Part shown: piece by piece, positions 42,026 through 50,873 of the stretch
How positions within the stretch are numbered: position 1 is the stretch's first letter
How the letters are laid out: each line of letters begins with the position of its first letter
Assembly (NCBI GenBank): GCA_964400735.1
Contig: CAYNVQ010000005.1
Span: 186,001-250,000, forward strand
Length of the DNA: 64,000 nt
Direction of reading: 5' to 3'
From: CAYNVQ01 sp964400735
GTDB taxonomy: Bacteria > Acidobacteriota > Aminicenantia > Aminicenantales > Aminicenantaceae
Program-made: the position numbers and the translations under genes
The notes under the pieces: generated by a model
Told to the model about the DNA's origin: nothing
Database searches by the model: none
The model's input: the letters and a program-made list of their open reading frames with translations, nothing else

Positions 42026-43057
42026 ATGAAGACAATGAATATCGTTTTGATGGGATTCGGCCGGGTAGGACAAACCTTTGTTCGTCTGCTTCAAGAAAAA
42101 CAGATTACCTGCCAAAAAAAATATGACCTTAACCTACGATTGTGCGCAATCTTCGCCAGAAGGGGAAGTCTTTTATTGCCTCAGATAAAAAATGATGCAA
42201 ACATCTTAGCTGATTTTAATCTGGAAGCAAATCCCGAAAGGAACATTCCTTGGAAATCGGATTTGACCCTAAACGAAGTGCTTACCTCCTTCGATCCAGG
42301 TGTATGGGTGGACTGTATCCCCTCTAATTTGAGAGACGGAAGGCCTTCTCTCGACTATTCTTATCAGGCATTGAATGCGGGATGGCATGTGGTCACAGCC
42401 AACAAAGGGCCTTTGGTAGCCGATTTTTTAGGACTCTGGAAAAAGGCACGTATCAACCAGCTTTCTCTCGGAATGAGCGGAGCCACAGCAGCAGCTCTGC
42501 CCACTTTGGATGTGGCTTTCAGGGCTTTAGCAGGAGCCGAAATCCTCTGCATCGAAGGGATACTCAATGGTACAACCAATTACATCCTCACCCGGATGGC
42601 CGAAGGGATGGACTATGCTCTTGCCTTGAAAAACGCCCAGAAAAAGGGGATTGCCGAACCTGATCCCTCTCAAGATATCGAAGGGTGGGATACGGCAGCG
42701 AAGATTCTTATCATCACCAATGCCTTGTTCCTCACGGGTTATGCCCTTGCGGATGTCCATGTGGAAGGGATTTCTCAGGTTGCGCCGGATCTCTTGTCGG
42801 AGGCTAGAAAGACAGGAAAATCCATCAAGCTTTTAGGGAGAATGTCTCGGGATTCCGGAGTGCCACAATTAGAGACGAAAGCAACCCTTTTGGATGCTTC
42901 TCATCCTTTATTCGGCGTCGACGAAGCCCGGAAGGGGATCACTTTTTTCACCGACACCATGGGTTCGGTCACAGTGACCGGCGGAAAATCTGACCCTCGG
43001 GGTGCTGCTGCCGCTCTTCTCAAAGATATCATTAATATAGAAAAAGGCCGGACCTAA
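42026..43057 (+). CDS. hom: homoserine dehydrogenase
   Basis: 343 aa, makes homoserine for threonine and methionine synthesis. The N-terminal Rossmann motif is IVLMGFGRVGQTFVRLL. VVTANKGPLVADF, IEGILNGTTNYILTRMAEGM and AEPDPSQDIEGWDTAAK are the family's catalytic and dimer motifs. No C-terminal ACT domain is present, so feedback control by threonine through ACT is not expected. Two near starts exist (42026 and 42035); neither has a Shine-Dalgarno. Frame is open further upstream through the transposase region but that part is antisense to the transposase and is rejected. Confidence 0.92.
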   Translation: MKTMNIVLMGFGRVGQTFVRLLQEKQITCQKKYDLNLRLCAIFARRGSLLLPQIKNDANILADFNLEANPERNIPWKSDLTLNEVLTSFDPGVWVDCIPSNLRDGRPSLDYSYQALNAGWHVVTANKGPLVADFLGLWKKARINQLSLGMSGATAAALPTLDVAFRALAGAEILCIEGILNGTTNYILTRMAEGMDYALALKNAQKKGIAEPDPSQDIEGWDTAAKILIITNALFLTGYALADVHVEGISQVAPDLLSEARKTGKSIKLLGRMSRDSGVPQLETKATLLDASHPLFGVDEARKGITFFTDTMGSVTVTGGKSDPRGAAAALLKDIINIEKGRT

Positions 43058-43251
43058 GCCTTACGACGACGCGGCATTTCCTTATTATCCATTCTCCCTA
43101 TCGATGTTCTTGGCTCGCCTCTATTGATCTAAGTCGATCTGAGAGGAAGTGCGGAGGGGACGGCCTATGAAACCTGACCAAGACGAATATATTCCGCTGC
43201 TCAGGAGCAAAGATAACTGCCGATGAAGTGTTCACAGGCTCACGCTTTCAA

Positions 43252-43280
43252 TTGACCTGGATAATGATTTCTGGTAATTT
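43252..43280 (+). promoter_or_regulatory. promoter of tRNA-Ser(GGA)
   Basis: TTGACC (43252-43257), 17 bases, TAATTT (43275-43280), about 30 bases before the mature 5' end. The remaining 43058-43251 holds no recognised feature. Confidence 0.45.
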
Positions 43281-43316
43281 AGTTCTTCTCTAATTCGCCA
43301 CCTCAATTCGAAATGC

Positions 43317-43408
<92 letters not shown>

Positions 43409-43438
43409 CACTAAGCGTGGCGCCATTCAGGAGTCATT

Positions 43439-44644
43439 ATGGACACAAAAGTATTCGTAGATATGGAAGATCTTTATGGGGCACACAACTATCATCCTTT
43501 GGATGTCGTCATCCAAAAGGCCAAGGGGATCTGGGTTTGGGATGTCGAAGGGAATAAGTATCTCGATTTTTTAAGCGCTTATTCGGCTGTCAACCAGGGG
43601 CACTGCCATCCCCGGATCGTCAAGGCGTTGGAAACTCAAGCCAAACAGCTCACCTTGACCTCTCGGGCATTCAGGAACGACCAATGGCCGCTGCTGGCCA
43701 AAGAGCTCTGCGACATGACCGGCTACAAGATGGTCCTGGCCATGAATTCTGGGGCTGAGGCCGTGGAGACAGCCATAAAAGCGGCCCGTATGTGGGGCTA
43801 CCAGAAAAAGGGCATTCCCCAGGATAGAGCCGAAATCATCGCCTGTTCCAACAATTTTCACGGCCGCACTATTACGGTCATCAGTTGTTCCACCGAAGCT
43901 CTATACCGGAAGGATTTCGGTCCTTTTACACCCGGATTTATAATCGTGACCTACGGGGATATCGAAGCTCTGGAGCAGGCGATCACCCCTAACACAGCCG
44001 CTTTCCTAGTGGAGCCGATTCAAGCTGAGGCCGGAATTCTGATCCCTCCCCGTGGATATTTAAAAAAGGCTAAAGAATTATGCGAAAGAAACAACGTTCT
44101 CTTCATAGCCGACGAAATCCAGACCGGCTTGGGCCGGACCGGAAGGCTATTCGCCTGTGAGCACGAGAGTATAACGCCCGACATCATGATCATCGGAAAG
44201 TCTTTGGGCGGGGGTTGCTATGCGGTTTCAGCTGTGCTTGATGACCGCAAAGCCCTCGACCTCTTCACTCCCGGGACCCATGGCTCGACCTTCGGGGCAA
44301 ACCCGCTCGCTTGCGCGGTGGCCCGTGAATCCTTGAGGGTCATCAAAGAGGAAAACCTGGTCCGCAATGCGGCCGAGCAGGGGGAATATTTCCTTTCCAA
44401 GCTCAAAACCCTAAAGAGCCGGCACATTAGAGAAGTCCGGGGCAGAGGATTGCTCATCGGGATCGAGCTTGTCGAGGAAGCCGGAGGGGCCCGCCGCTTT
44501 TGCGAGGCTCTTCAGATGGAGGGTTTGCTCTGCAAGGAAACCCATGAGAACGTTATCCGTTTCGCTCCTCCGCTTGTCATCAAGGAAAAAGACCTCAGCT
44601 GGGCTTTCAAGAGAGTCAAAAAAGTCTTCAAGCAGCTAGACTGA
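43439..44644 (+). CDS. rocD: ornithine aminotransferase
   Basis: 401-aa fold-type-I PLP enzyme interconverting ornithine and glutamate semialdehyde/P5C. YHPLDVVIQKAKGIWVWDVE and LDFLSAYSAVNQGHCHPRIV are typical of ornithine rather than acetylornithine aminotransferases. The PLP site is FIADEIQTGLGRTGRLFACE and IMIIGKSLGGGCYAVSAV with the Schiff-base lysine. The gene follows the tRNA-Ser(GGA) by 30 bases. P5C is also the product of the HypD reaction encoded at 57332, so both could feed one pool. Confidence 0.92.
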   Translation: MDTKVFVDMEDLYGAHNYHPLDVVIQKAKGIWVWDVEGNKYLDFLSAYSAVNQGHCHPRIVKALETQAKQLTLTSRAFRNDQWPLLAKELCDMTGYKMVLAMNSGAEAVETAIKAARMWGYQKKGIPQDRAEIIACSNNFHGRTITVISCSTEALYRKDFGPFTPGFIIVTYGDIEALEQAITPNTAAFLVEPIQAEAGILIPPRGYLKKAKELCERNNVLFIADEIQTGLGRTGRLFACEHESITPDIMIIGKSLGGGCYAVSAVLDDRKALDLFTPGTHGSTFGANPLACAVARESLRVIKEENLVRNAAEQGEYFLSKLKTLKSRHIREVRGRGLLIGIELVEEAGGARRFCEALQMEGLLCKETHENVIRFAPPLVIKEKDLSWAFKRVKKVFKQLD

Positions 44645-45065
44645 ATTCTGCATAAAAAATGCTTCTAACATTTTCTATTACATCCATATCAGAATAGGTT
44701 TCTGATATGGATGCAGATAAAAACATAAAATTTTCCTCTTTTCTTATACCTTAATGTTGGCGTGGGGTGGGTTGGCGCGGAGCAGGATTGCATCCTCATT
44801 ATTCGCTCTCACGGCGCCGATTCAACCTTTCCGCCAATCTTACTGCAATGGCTTCGTCGTGGCCCGGATAGGTTGGGTCTACAGTTCACTACAGCTTCCT
44901 GTGAGATTTCCGTGCCAGTGCACAATCTTGGCTCGTGAATAGTCCAGCGAAGGTGAGAAATCCATAAAAAAAATCGTTTTTTTAAATAAAAATACAAAGG
45001 GGAATTGAATGATTCATAATTTTTTTCTATCATATAAGAGAGAGAATATCGAAGAGAGGATCATT
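44645..45065. other. non-coding gap with a 14-bp hairpin
   Basis: A perfect inverted repeat, CATCCATATCAGAA (44681-44694) and TTCTGATATGGATG (44700-44713) around TAGGT, lies about 40 bases after rocD. It lacks a T-run on either strand, so it may be an operator or mRNA 3' structure. The rest of the gap shows no gene. Confidence 0.5.
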
Positions 45066-46226
45066 ATGAAAAAAACCGTTTTTATCTTGGTTTTAGCTCT
45101 TTTGCTTGTAGCCAGTTGCGTCATTTATGTGCCTCGGGATGAGGGATATCCACGCCGGGGTGGCGAATATTATGAAGAAACCTATCCAGGAGAAAGGGAT
45201 ACGTCCTTTTTCTATGACTATCTTTCACCCTATGGGATGTGGATTTATCGCAATCCCTACGGGTACGTGTGGATTCCGGATAGGATGGCCTACAACTGGC
45301 GTCCATATTCTTATGGACAATGGGTCTGGTCTGACTATGGCTGGACCTGGATTTCCAATTTCGAATGGGGCTGGGCCCCCTTCCATTATGGACGCTGGGA
45401 CTGGGATCGATATCTCGGTTGGTACTGGGTGCCGGATACGGTCTGGGGCCCTGCCTGGGTGAGCTGGAGAAGAGGGGATTTTTACATCGGATGGGCCCCC
45501 CTTCCTCCTGAGGTCAGGTTTATCAGAGGAGTCGGCATTCGATCGTTGCCCTATACCCTGAACAATTCCTATTGGATTTTTGTGGAATACCGACATTTTC
45601 TGCATTCGAATCTCAGCCGATACGTGCTTCCCCCTGAGCGGAACCTGACCATCATCAACTACACGGTCGTTTATACAGATATCATCGTTCAGAACGATCG
45701 AATCATCAACAGGGGAATCGATTTCGATTATGTCCGAAGGGCCACCAGGCAGGTTATATCTAAACACGAATTGAGACCATCTTCCCGGCCGGGTCAAACC
45801 AGAGTTAGGGCCGACAGCGTGGAGATTTACAACCCTTCAATAAGGGAAAACAAGGCAGCTCGTCCGAAAACGGTAATAGAAGAGAGAGAAGTTCCAGAGA
45901 GAATAACCCGGACTTCGATCAGAGCACCTGGCGAACCGGCCGACCGGAGGGAAAAAAGTCTGGAAGAAGTTCAGGAGGAGGAAGTCAAAAACCTCGAGGA
46001 AAGCCAGATCAGGCAGTTGAACGACCTGACTGAAAAGAAACAGGAAGAGGCACAGGCGGCCAAGACTCGAGCAGAAAGAGAAAAAATCGAGAAGGAATAT
46101 GATCAAAAAATCACCCGGATAAAAAAGAGCCAGGCAGAAGAAAAGGCCAAAATAAAAGAGAGACACGCCAAGGAAGAGGCACAGGCGGCCAAGAAAAAAA
46201 TAAAGAAAAAAGAGATCAAGAAATAA
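45066..46226 (+). CDS. DUF6600-like tryptophan/tyrosine-rich lipoprotein with charged tail
   Basis: 386 aa from the ATG at 45066 (GAGAGGA upstream). Lipobox LLVASC, Cys18. Residues 55-170 repeat aromatic WxP/GW units: YLSPYGMWIYRNPYGYVWIP, WRPYSYGQWVWSDYGWTWIS, WGWAPFHYGRWDWDRYLGWY. This is the DUF6600 pattern as I recall it. The last 90 residues are Lys/Glu-rich coiled coil (EEVKNLEESQIRQLNDLTEK). Function unknown; the lipobox places it in the envelope. It converges with the EamA gene. Confidence 0.75.
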   Translation: MKKTVFILVLALLLVASCVIYVPRDEGYPRRGGEYYEETYPGERDTSFFYDYLSPYGMWIYRNPYGYVWIPDRMAYNWRPYSYGQWVWSDYGWTWISNFEWGWAPFHYGRWDWDRYLGWYWVPDTVWGPAWVSWRRGDFYIGWAPLPPEVRFIRGVGIRSLPYTLNNSYWIFVEYRHFLHSNLSRYVLPPERNLTIINYTVVYTDIIVQNDRIINRGIDFDYVRRATRQVISKHELRPSSRPGQTRVRADSVEIYNPSIRENKAARPKTVIEEREVPERITRTSIRAPGEPADRREKSLEEVQEEEVKNLEESQIRQLNDLTEKKQEEAQAAKTRAEREKIEKEYDQKITRIKKSQAEEKAKIKERHAKEEAQAAKKKIKKKEIKK

Positions 46227-46232
46227 GCAGCT

Positions 46233-47087
46233 TCAGCCTTTTGCTCCCTTCCAGGTAACAGCTAAAGTGGCGGCTAGGATAATTACGCCTCCCAATACGG
46301 TCCTTACCCTGGGGATTTCTTGAAGGAGGAGAAGCGCCAGGACAATCCCATAAATGGGCTCTAGAGAGCTGATAATGGCAGCGGTCTGAGCCTTTATGTG
46401 TCTCATCCCTTTGATGAACAACGAGTGGGCGGCTGCCGTGCAGAATAGACCTAAAAATAAAAGGTGAAAAACCTCCCGCAGGCTTAAATGAGGCCTCAAG
46501 ATGAAAAAGAAAGGGATTAAAAAAAGAGTTGCCGAAAAATCCTGATAAAAAGTGATCAACAAACTCGAATAATTCTGTGATAGCTTTCTGTTGAGAATGG
46601 TCAAAACGGAGAAGGTGAAGCCAGCAAATAGGCCCCAAAGGACCCCTTTGTAGACGGAGTCGCTCAGGTCGAAGCGGGGAATGATGAGGAAAATGCCGAA
46701 GACACACAGAAGCGAGAGCAAAATAGTCGATGGAGCGAGCCTTTCTCTGAAAAACAAGGGCTCGAGAAAGGCCGTGAAGACTGGAAAGCTGGAATAGGAT
46801 AAAAGCCCCACAGCTACGGTGGATATCTGGATCGACCGGAAAAATGCGACCCAGTGGACGGCCAGAATGAATCCTAGCAGGATGAAGAGCGTATAGTTCG
46901 TTTTCGGAGAAATTTTGAGGCTTTGCCGGGAGAGGAGAAAAAACAGGAATATGGCAAAGCTGGCAAAAAAGACCCGGCCGAGGACGATGATAAAGGGAGA
47001 AAGTGCCAGCCATTTTCCGAAAAGGCCGGCCAAGCCGAAAAGAACCACAGCCGTATGGATCTCCAGCAGGCTTTGCCTTTTTTGCAT
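46233..47087 (-). CDS. EamA/DMT-family transporter
   Basis: 284 aa with ten predicted membrane helices in two EamA repeats. Examples are HTAVVLFGLAGLFGKWLALS at the start of repeat 1, GFILAVHWVAFFRSIQISTV, and GMRHIKAQTAAIISSLEPIY in repeat 2. The ISSLEPIYGIVLALLLLQE segment is typical of drug/metabolite exporters of the RhaT/YdcZ type. Substrate unknown. The minus-strand start at 47087 follows AAGGTTGGAG. A longer frame on the same strand in another phase is a shadow. Confidence 0.9.
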   Translation of the reverse strand: MQKRQSLLEIHTAVVLFGLAGLFGKWLALSPFIIVLGRVFFASFAIFLFFLLSRQSLKISPKTNYTLFILLGFILAVHWVAFFRSIQISTVAVGLLSYSSFPVFTAFLEPLFFRERLAPSTILLSLLCVFGIFLIIPRFDLSDSVYKGVLWGLFAGFTFSVLTILNRKLSQNYSSLLITFYQDFSATLFLIPFFFILRPHLSLREVFHLLFLGLFCTAAAHSLFIKGMRHIKAQTAAIISSLEPIYGIVLALLLLQEIPRVRTVLGGVIILAATLAVTWKGAKG

Positions 47088-47133
47088 GCTCCAACCTTAT
47101 ACCAGTCAATCGGGATAATCAAGAAAGAAGGGG

Positions 47134-47225
47134 AGGGGACGTCCCATTCAGGGATTCCCCATATTTCAATGTTTGCTTTTTTATCGATGATAGATTATTG
47201 AGTGCCCCCGAATGGAACGCCCCCT
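47134..47225. repeat. GGGGACGTCCC-type dispersed hairpin element
   Basis: The left arm AGGGGACGTCCCATTCAGGG-ATTCCCCATA and right arm TATTGAGTGCCCCCGAATGG-AACGCCCCCT are complementary with several mismatches. Closely related to 29291-29380. Lies between the divergent EamA and dnaX genes. Confidence 0.6.
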
Positions 47226-47323
47226 ATGTTACCTGTACCTTGATTTGCATATTATTTCCTCTCGCCTTGGGATAAAACCAAAAAATTATAGATTGTCTCT
47301 GGAAGGAAGGTCTCCCCGATAGA

Positions 47324-47348
47324 GGGTGTCCTCCTAAGGAACGTCCCC
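47324..47348. repeat. dispersed GGAACGTCCC repeat unit (copy 4)
   Basis: GGGTGTCCTCCTAAGGAACG then TCCCC. Together with the hairpin element and the dnaX promoter it accounts for most of the 358-base EamA-dnaX gap. No SRP RNA, sometimes found before dnaX, was seen. Confidence 0.45.
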
Positions 47349-47360
47349 ATGATTAAAAGT

Positions 47361-47391
47361 TTGAATTCCTGGAAAATTGTGATACTATAAT
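47361..47391 (+). promoter_or_regulatory. putative promoter of dnaX-ybaB-recR
   Basis: TTGAAT (47361-47366) and a perfect TATAAT (47386-47391) with a 19-base spacer. Leader about 48 nt. Confidence 0.4.
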
Positions 47392-47445
47392 ATTTAAGTC
47401 AAAGGAACGTGGCTTCCTTCGATATGTTTATCACTCTGATAAAAA

Positions 47446-48891
47446 ATGAGTTACGTGATTTTTGCGCGCAAATACCGGCCTATGACCTTCGAGGAGATGA
47501 TCGGCCAGAAACATGTGGTTCAGACACTTATGAACGCAGTGAAAAACGATCGGGTCGCTCAGGGATACATTTTTTCAGGAATGAGGGGAGTGGGAAAAAC
47601 CACCACAGCCCGCATTCTAGCCAAAGCCCTGAATTGCCAGAAGGGGCCGACGCCAAATCCTTGTAACGAATGCGAATTTTGCCGGGAGATCAACGAAGAC
47701 CGTTCGGTCGATGTTCTGGAAATCGATGGAGCATCCAACCGGGGGATAGAAGAGGTGAGGGCTCTGCGCGAAGGGGTGAAGTATAAACCTATTCACAGCC
47801 GCTATAAGGTCATCATCATCGACGAAGTGCATATGCTCACCCGCGAAGCCTTTAATGCCCTGCTGAAGACTTTGGAGGAGCCCCCCCCGCATACCATTTT
47901 CATTTTCGCCACCACCGAATTTCATAAAGTGCCACCGACCATCGTTTCCCGCTGCCAGTACTTCGAGTTCAAAAAGATATCTCAGAAAGAGATCATCAAT
48001 CATCTCTTGGACATCACCAAGCAGGAAAACATCACCATATCAGCTTTTGGACTCAGCGCCATCGCCGATGCGGCAGACGGCAGTTTACGCGATGCTCAAA
48101 GTTTACTCGATCAGGCTGTGTCTTTCTCGGGAGAGAACATCTCGGACGAGGATCTAAAAGAGATACTCGGTGCCATCAGCCGGGAAACTCTCTTTAAATT
48201 TTCGAGTGCCATACTCGATGAAGAACCAGATCAAATGTTCCTTTTGGTCGAAGAGGTCATAGAAAAAGGTTATGACTTGAGATATTTTTATAAAGAACTC
48301 ATCCAGCATTTCAGAAATATGCTTCTTGTCAAATCGATCGAGAATCCCCGAGATTTATTGGCCTTGAGCGAGGACGACATCGGGACACTTCAAAAGGAAG
48401 CAGAAAAAGCATCGGCCGATGATCTTCTCCGATATCTCGTAGCCCTTCAACAAGGTGAGCAGGGATTGAAATTTTCCTCCCATCCCCGCATATACCTGGA
48501 AACCTTATTGGTCAGGCTCAGCCATTTTCGTAAGATCATCCCCTTGGAAAATATAATGAAGGATATCCAGAATTTAAGAAAAGGTTTCAGTAAGCCAGAA
48601 GATAGCGATAGACCTGCAAGCTTTCCCGCTGCCGTCTCAGCGATTAAATCCGATAAGCCGTCGCCACATCCGCGACCCCAGCGAAAGGAGAGGGATGTCT
48701 CTCCCAAAAAAGAGTCGCTGGTCATTCCCAATACATACGAGGAAACGGCCAGCCGGAGGGATAATCAAATAAAGGAAACTGGACAAAAAGAGTCGGATTC
48801 TATCGCCAAAGATCCCACCGTGAAATATTTTCTCGATACTTTTGATGCGCAGATTCTGGCGGTTAAACCAATCAAAAAGGGGAAAAAATAG
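47446..48891 (+). CDS. dnaX: DNA polymerase III subunit gamma/tau
   Basis: 481 aa, AAA+ clamp-loader subunit. N-terminal FARKYRPMTFEEMIGQKHVV; Walker A MRGVGKTTTARI; zinc module CQKGPTPNPCNECEFC; Walker B IIIDEVHML; arginine-finger SRC in IVSRCQYFEF. After about residue 380 the sequence is a low-complexity linker and a short tail, shorter than E. coli tau (643 aa), so the polymerase-binding domain is reduced. No clear Shine-Dalgarno before the ATG. First gene of the dnaX-ybaB-recR cluster, a common bacterial order. Confidence 0.95.
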   Translation: MSYVIFARKYRPMTFEEMIGQKHVVQTLMNAVKNDRVAQGYIFSGMRGVGKTTTARILAKALNCQKGPTPNPCNECEFCREINEDRSVDVLEIDGASNRGIEEVRALREGVKYKPIHSRYKVIIIDEVHMLTREAFNALLKTLEEPPPHTIFIFATTEFHKVPPTIVSRCQYFEFKKISQKEIINHLLDITKQENITISAFGLSAIADAADGSLRDAQSLLDQAVSFSGENISDEDLKEILGAISRETLFKFSSAILDEEPDQMFLLVEEVIEKGYDLRYFYKELIQHFRNMLLVKSIENPRDLLALSEDDIGTLQKEAEKASADDLLRYLVALQQGEQGLKFSSHPRIYLETLLVRLSHFRKIIPLENIMKDIQNLRKGFSKPEDSDRPASFPAAVSAIKSDKPSPHPRPQRKERDVSPKKESLVIPNTYEETASRRDNQIKETGQKESDSIAKDPTVKYFLDTFDAQILAVKPIKKGKK

Positions 48892-48928
48892 GAACGAAAT
48901 CTGCGGAGTCGATAGAAGGAGATAGAAG

Positions 48929-49240
48929 ATGAAAAATATGGGCAATATCCAAAAAATGCTTAAAACGGCCAAGGAAATGCAGGAAAAGCTCCAGAGAGAA
49001 ATGGCCGAGATGAAAATAGAGGGATCGAGCGGAGGAGGAATGGTTACCGTTGTATTGGATGGATCAAAAAATTTGGTGTCTTTGACCATCAATCCTGAGG
49101 TGGTCAATAAGGACGATACTGAAATGCTTCAGGATTTGATCATGGCTGCTTTTAACGATGCCAATACCAAGGTCGATGAAGCCCTTTCCGAAAAGATGGG
49201 GGCTTTCGGAGCGGGCTTGAAAATTCCGGGTCTTTTCTAA
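48929..49240 (+). CDS. ybaB: YbaB/EbfC family nucleoid-associated protein
   Basis: 103 aa. The start KNMGNIQKMLKTAKEMQEKL (helix), MKIEGSSGGGMVTVVLDGSK and SEKMGAFGAGLKIPGLF at the end are the YbaB hallmarks. Forms tweezer-like dimers binding DNA. Located between dnaX and recR as in many bacteria; its stop overlaps the recR start codon. Confidence 0.95.
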   Translation: MKNMGNIQKMLKTAKEMQEKLQREMAEMKIEGSSGGGMVTVVLDGSKNLVSLTINPEVVNKDDTEMLQDLIMAAFNDANTKVDEALSEKMGAFGAGLKIPGLF

Positions 49241-49845
49241 TGATCGATCAAGAACATCCGATACACCGGCTTATTGAAGAGCTCAAAAAAATACCGAGCA
49301 TCGGTGCCAAAACGGCCCAGAGAATCGCTTTTTATCTGATCGGGATTCCCCAGGAAGAGGCCGACCGTCTGGCTGATTCCATCAGAGACGCCAAACGAAA
49401 TATCTTCTATTGCTCCGTATGCAACAATTTGACCCATGTCGATCCCTGTCAATTCTGTACGGACAATAACAGAGACCAGGATTTACTGTGTGTCGTCGAA
49501 GAACCTTTTAATATTTCCTCCATCGAAAAAACAGGAATTTTCCGTGGAGTCTATTACGTGCTTCATGGAGCACTCGCGCCCCTAAAAGGGATGGGACCCG
49601 ATGAGTTGAAAACGGATAAATTATTCAAAAGAGTCAAAGAAGGAAATTTTAAGGAGATCATCTTGGCCACGAATCCAACGGCAGAAGGCGAGACGACAGC
49701 GCACTTCATTGCAAGACTTCTCAGGGATTTTCATGTTAAAATGACCCGTTTAGCCATGGGGCTTCCTGTCGGTTCGGACCTTGATTTTGCCGATCAAGTG
49801 ACCATCAAAAAGGCCTTGGAAGGAAGAACGCAGCTTACAGAATAG
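49240..49845 (+). CDS. recR: recombination protein RecR
   Basis: 201 aa. Helix-hairpin-helix KIPSIGAKTAQRIAFYLIG, a four-cysteine zinc finger (CSVCNNLTHVDPCQFC), Toprim motifs (LLCVVEEPFNISSIEKTG, ILATNPTAEGETTAHFIARL) and the C-terminal RLAMGLPVGSDLDFAD Walker-B-like segment are all present. Acts with RecO/RecF in loading RecA on gapped DNA. Start overlaps the ybaB stop (TAATG), implying coupled translation. Confidence 0.96.
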   Translation: MIDQEHPIHRLIEELKKIPSIGAKTAQRIAFYLIGIPQEEADRLADSIRDAKRNIFYCSVCNNLTHVDPCQFCTDNNRDQDLLCVVEEPFNISSIEKTGIFRGVYYVLHGALAPLKGMGPDELKTDKLFKRVKEGNFKEIILATNPTAEGETTAHFIARLLRDFHVKMTRLAMGLPVGSDLDFADQVTIKKALEGRTQLTE

Positions 49846-49983
49846 CTGTTTAATATACATGGATAACAGGATTTTGAGCGAAGGAGCGTCAATAAAGAAA
49901 CCGCCATCATCAAAATAAATAAAACATACGTTAGACCGCTCCCCTCGAAATCAAAGGCTGGATATCTGAAAAAAGGAGGATCA

Positions 49984-50562
49984 ATGGATAAAGAAACGAT
50001 CGAAATCCGCTGGCATGGCCGTGCTGGCCAGGGCGTGGTGACGGCGGCAGTGACCCTGGCCGATGTAATCTCTATGGAGGAAAACCTTCATGTGCAGGCC
50101 TTTCCTGAATTTGGGGCCGAAAAGAGAGGGGCGCCCATTCTGGCTTTTAACCGAATCAGCAAAATGCCTATCCGGACTCATAGTCAGGTTTATTATCCGG
50201 ATATCGTTGTGGTCACCGATCCTTCTCTGCTGGGAATGGTGGACATCAGCAGCGGAGCCAAAGAGGATGCCATCTTTTTGATGAACACGACATTCGATAT
50301 CGATCTGATCAGGAAGAAAATAGGATTGGCTGAAAAGAAGATATATGCCCTGGATGCTTACACTATCGCTCAGGAAGAGTTGGGCAGGGCCATCCCCAAT
50401 GTCCCCATGGTTTCTGCTCTGGTCAAGATCACAGGATTGATGGATATAGATACGTTTACCAAAAACATAAGGGTGTCTTTAGGAAAGAAATTGAGACCAG
50501 AAGTTGTGGAGATGAATATGAAGACCATAGACAGGGCCTTAAAGGAGGTTAAAGAAGGATGA
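49984..50562 (+). CDS. porC: 2-oxoacid:ferredoxin oxidoreductase, gamma subunit
   Basis: 192 aa. IRWHGRAGQGVVTAAVTLAD and FPEFGAEKRGAPILAFNRIS are the gamma-subunit motifs. First of four overlapping genes (gamma, delta, alpha, beta) encoding one complex that oxidatively decarboxylates pyruvate (or a related 2-oxoacid) to acyl-CoA with ferredoxin as acceptor. The order C-D-A-B equals that of hyperthermophile and anaerobe por operons. It overlaps the delta gene by 4 bases. ATG preceded by AAAGGAGG. Confidence 0.92.
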   Translation: MDKETIEIRWHGRAGQGVVTAAVTLADVISMEENLHVQAFPEFGAEKRGAPILAFNRISKMPIRTHSQVYYPDIVVVTDPSLLGMVDISSGAKEDAIFLMNTTFDIDLIRKKIGLAEKKIYALDAYTIAQEELGRAIPNVPMVSALVKITGLMDIDTFTKNIRVSLGKKLRPEVVEMNMKTIDRALKEVKEG

Positions 50563-50873
50563 AAAAAGAAAGCTGGAAGGAATTGACAATCGGAACCATC
50601 AACCTCGACGCCGGTAACTCGGTAAGGAATTTAACGGGGACATGGCGCTCAGGCCGCAAGCCTCAATTCATAGAGGAAAACTGCATCCAGTGTTTCTTCT
50701 GCTGGCTGTATTGCCCGCATTTTGCCATCCTCGTCGAGGACGAAGAAGTAAAAGGCATAAACTATGATTATTGTACAGGTTGCGGCTTATGTGCCGAAGA
50801 ATGCCCGTCCAAGCCGATAGCGATCGAAATGGTAAAGGAAGAAATAAAGCTGGCTGAAGGAGGGGCAAAATGA
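50559..50873 (+). CDS. porD: 2-oxoacid:ferredoxin oxidoreductase, delta (ferredoxin-like) subunit
   Basis: 104 aa with two [4Fe-4S] motifs, CIQCFFCWLYCP and CTGCGLCAEECP, which pass electrons from the TPP site to external ferredoxin. The N-terminal SGRKPQFIEENCIQC is typical of PorD. It overlaps both neighbours by 4 bases, ensuring balanced synthesis of the complex. Confidence 0.94.
   Translation: MKKESWKELTIGTINLDAGNSVRNLTGTWRSGRKPQFIEENCIQCFFCWLYCPHFAILVEDEEVKGINYDYCTGCGLCAEECPSKPIAIEMVKEEIKLAEGGAK

Noticed and set aside
46216..47109. A 297-aa open frame in another phase of the EamA region
   Set aside because: Its product has no coherent hydrophobic pattern, while the 284-aa frame gives a proper ten-helix EamA protein.
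47088..47445. Signal recognition particle RNA, which is sometimes located before dnaX
   Set aside because: The conserved GGAA tetraloop/SRP helix pattern was not found; the gap is filled by dispersed repeats.
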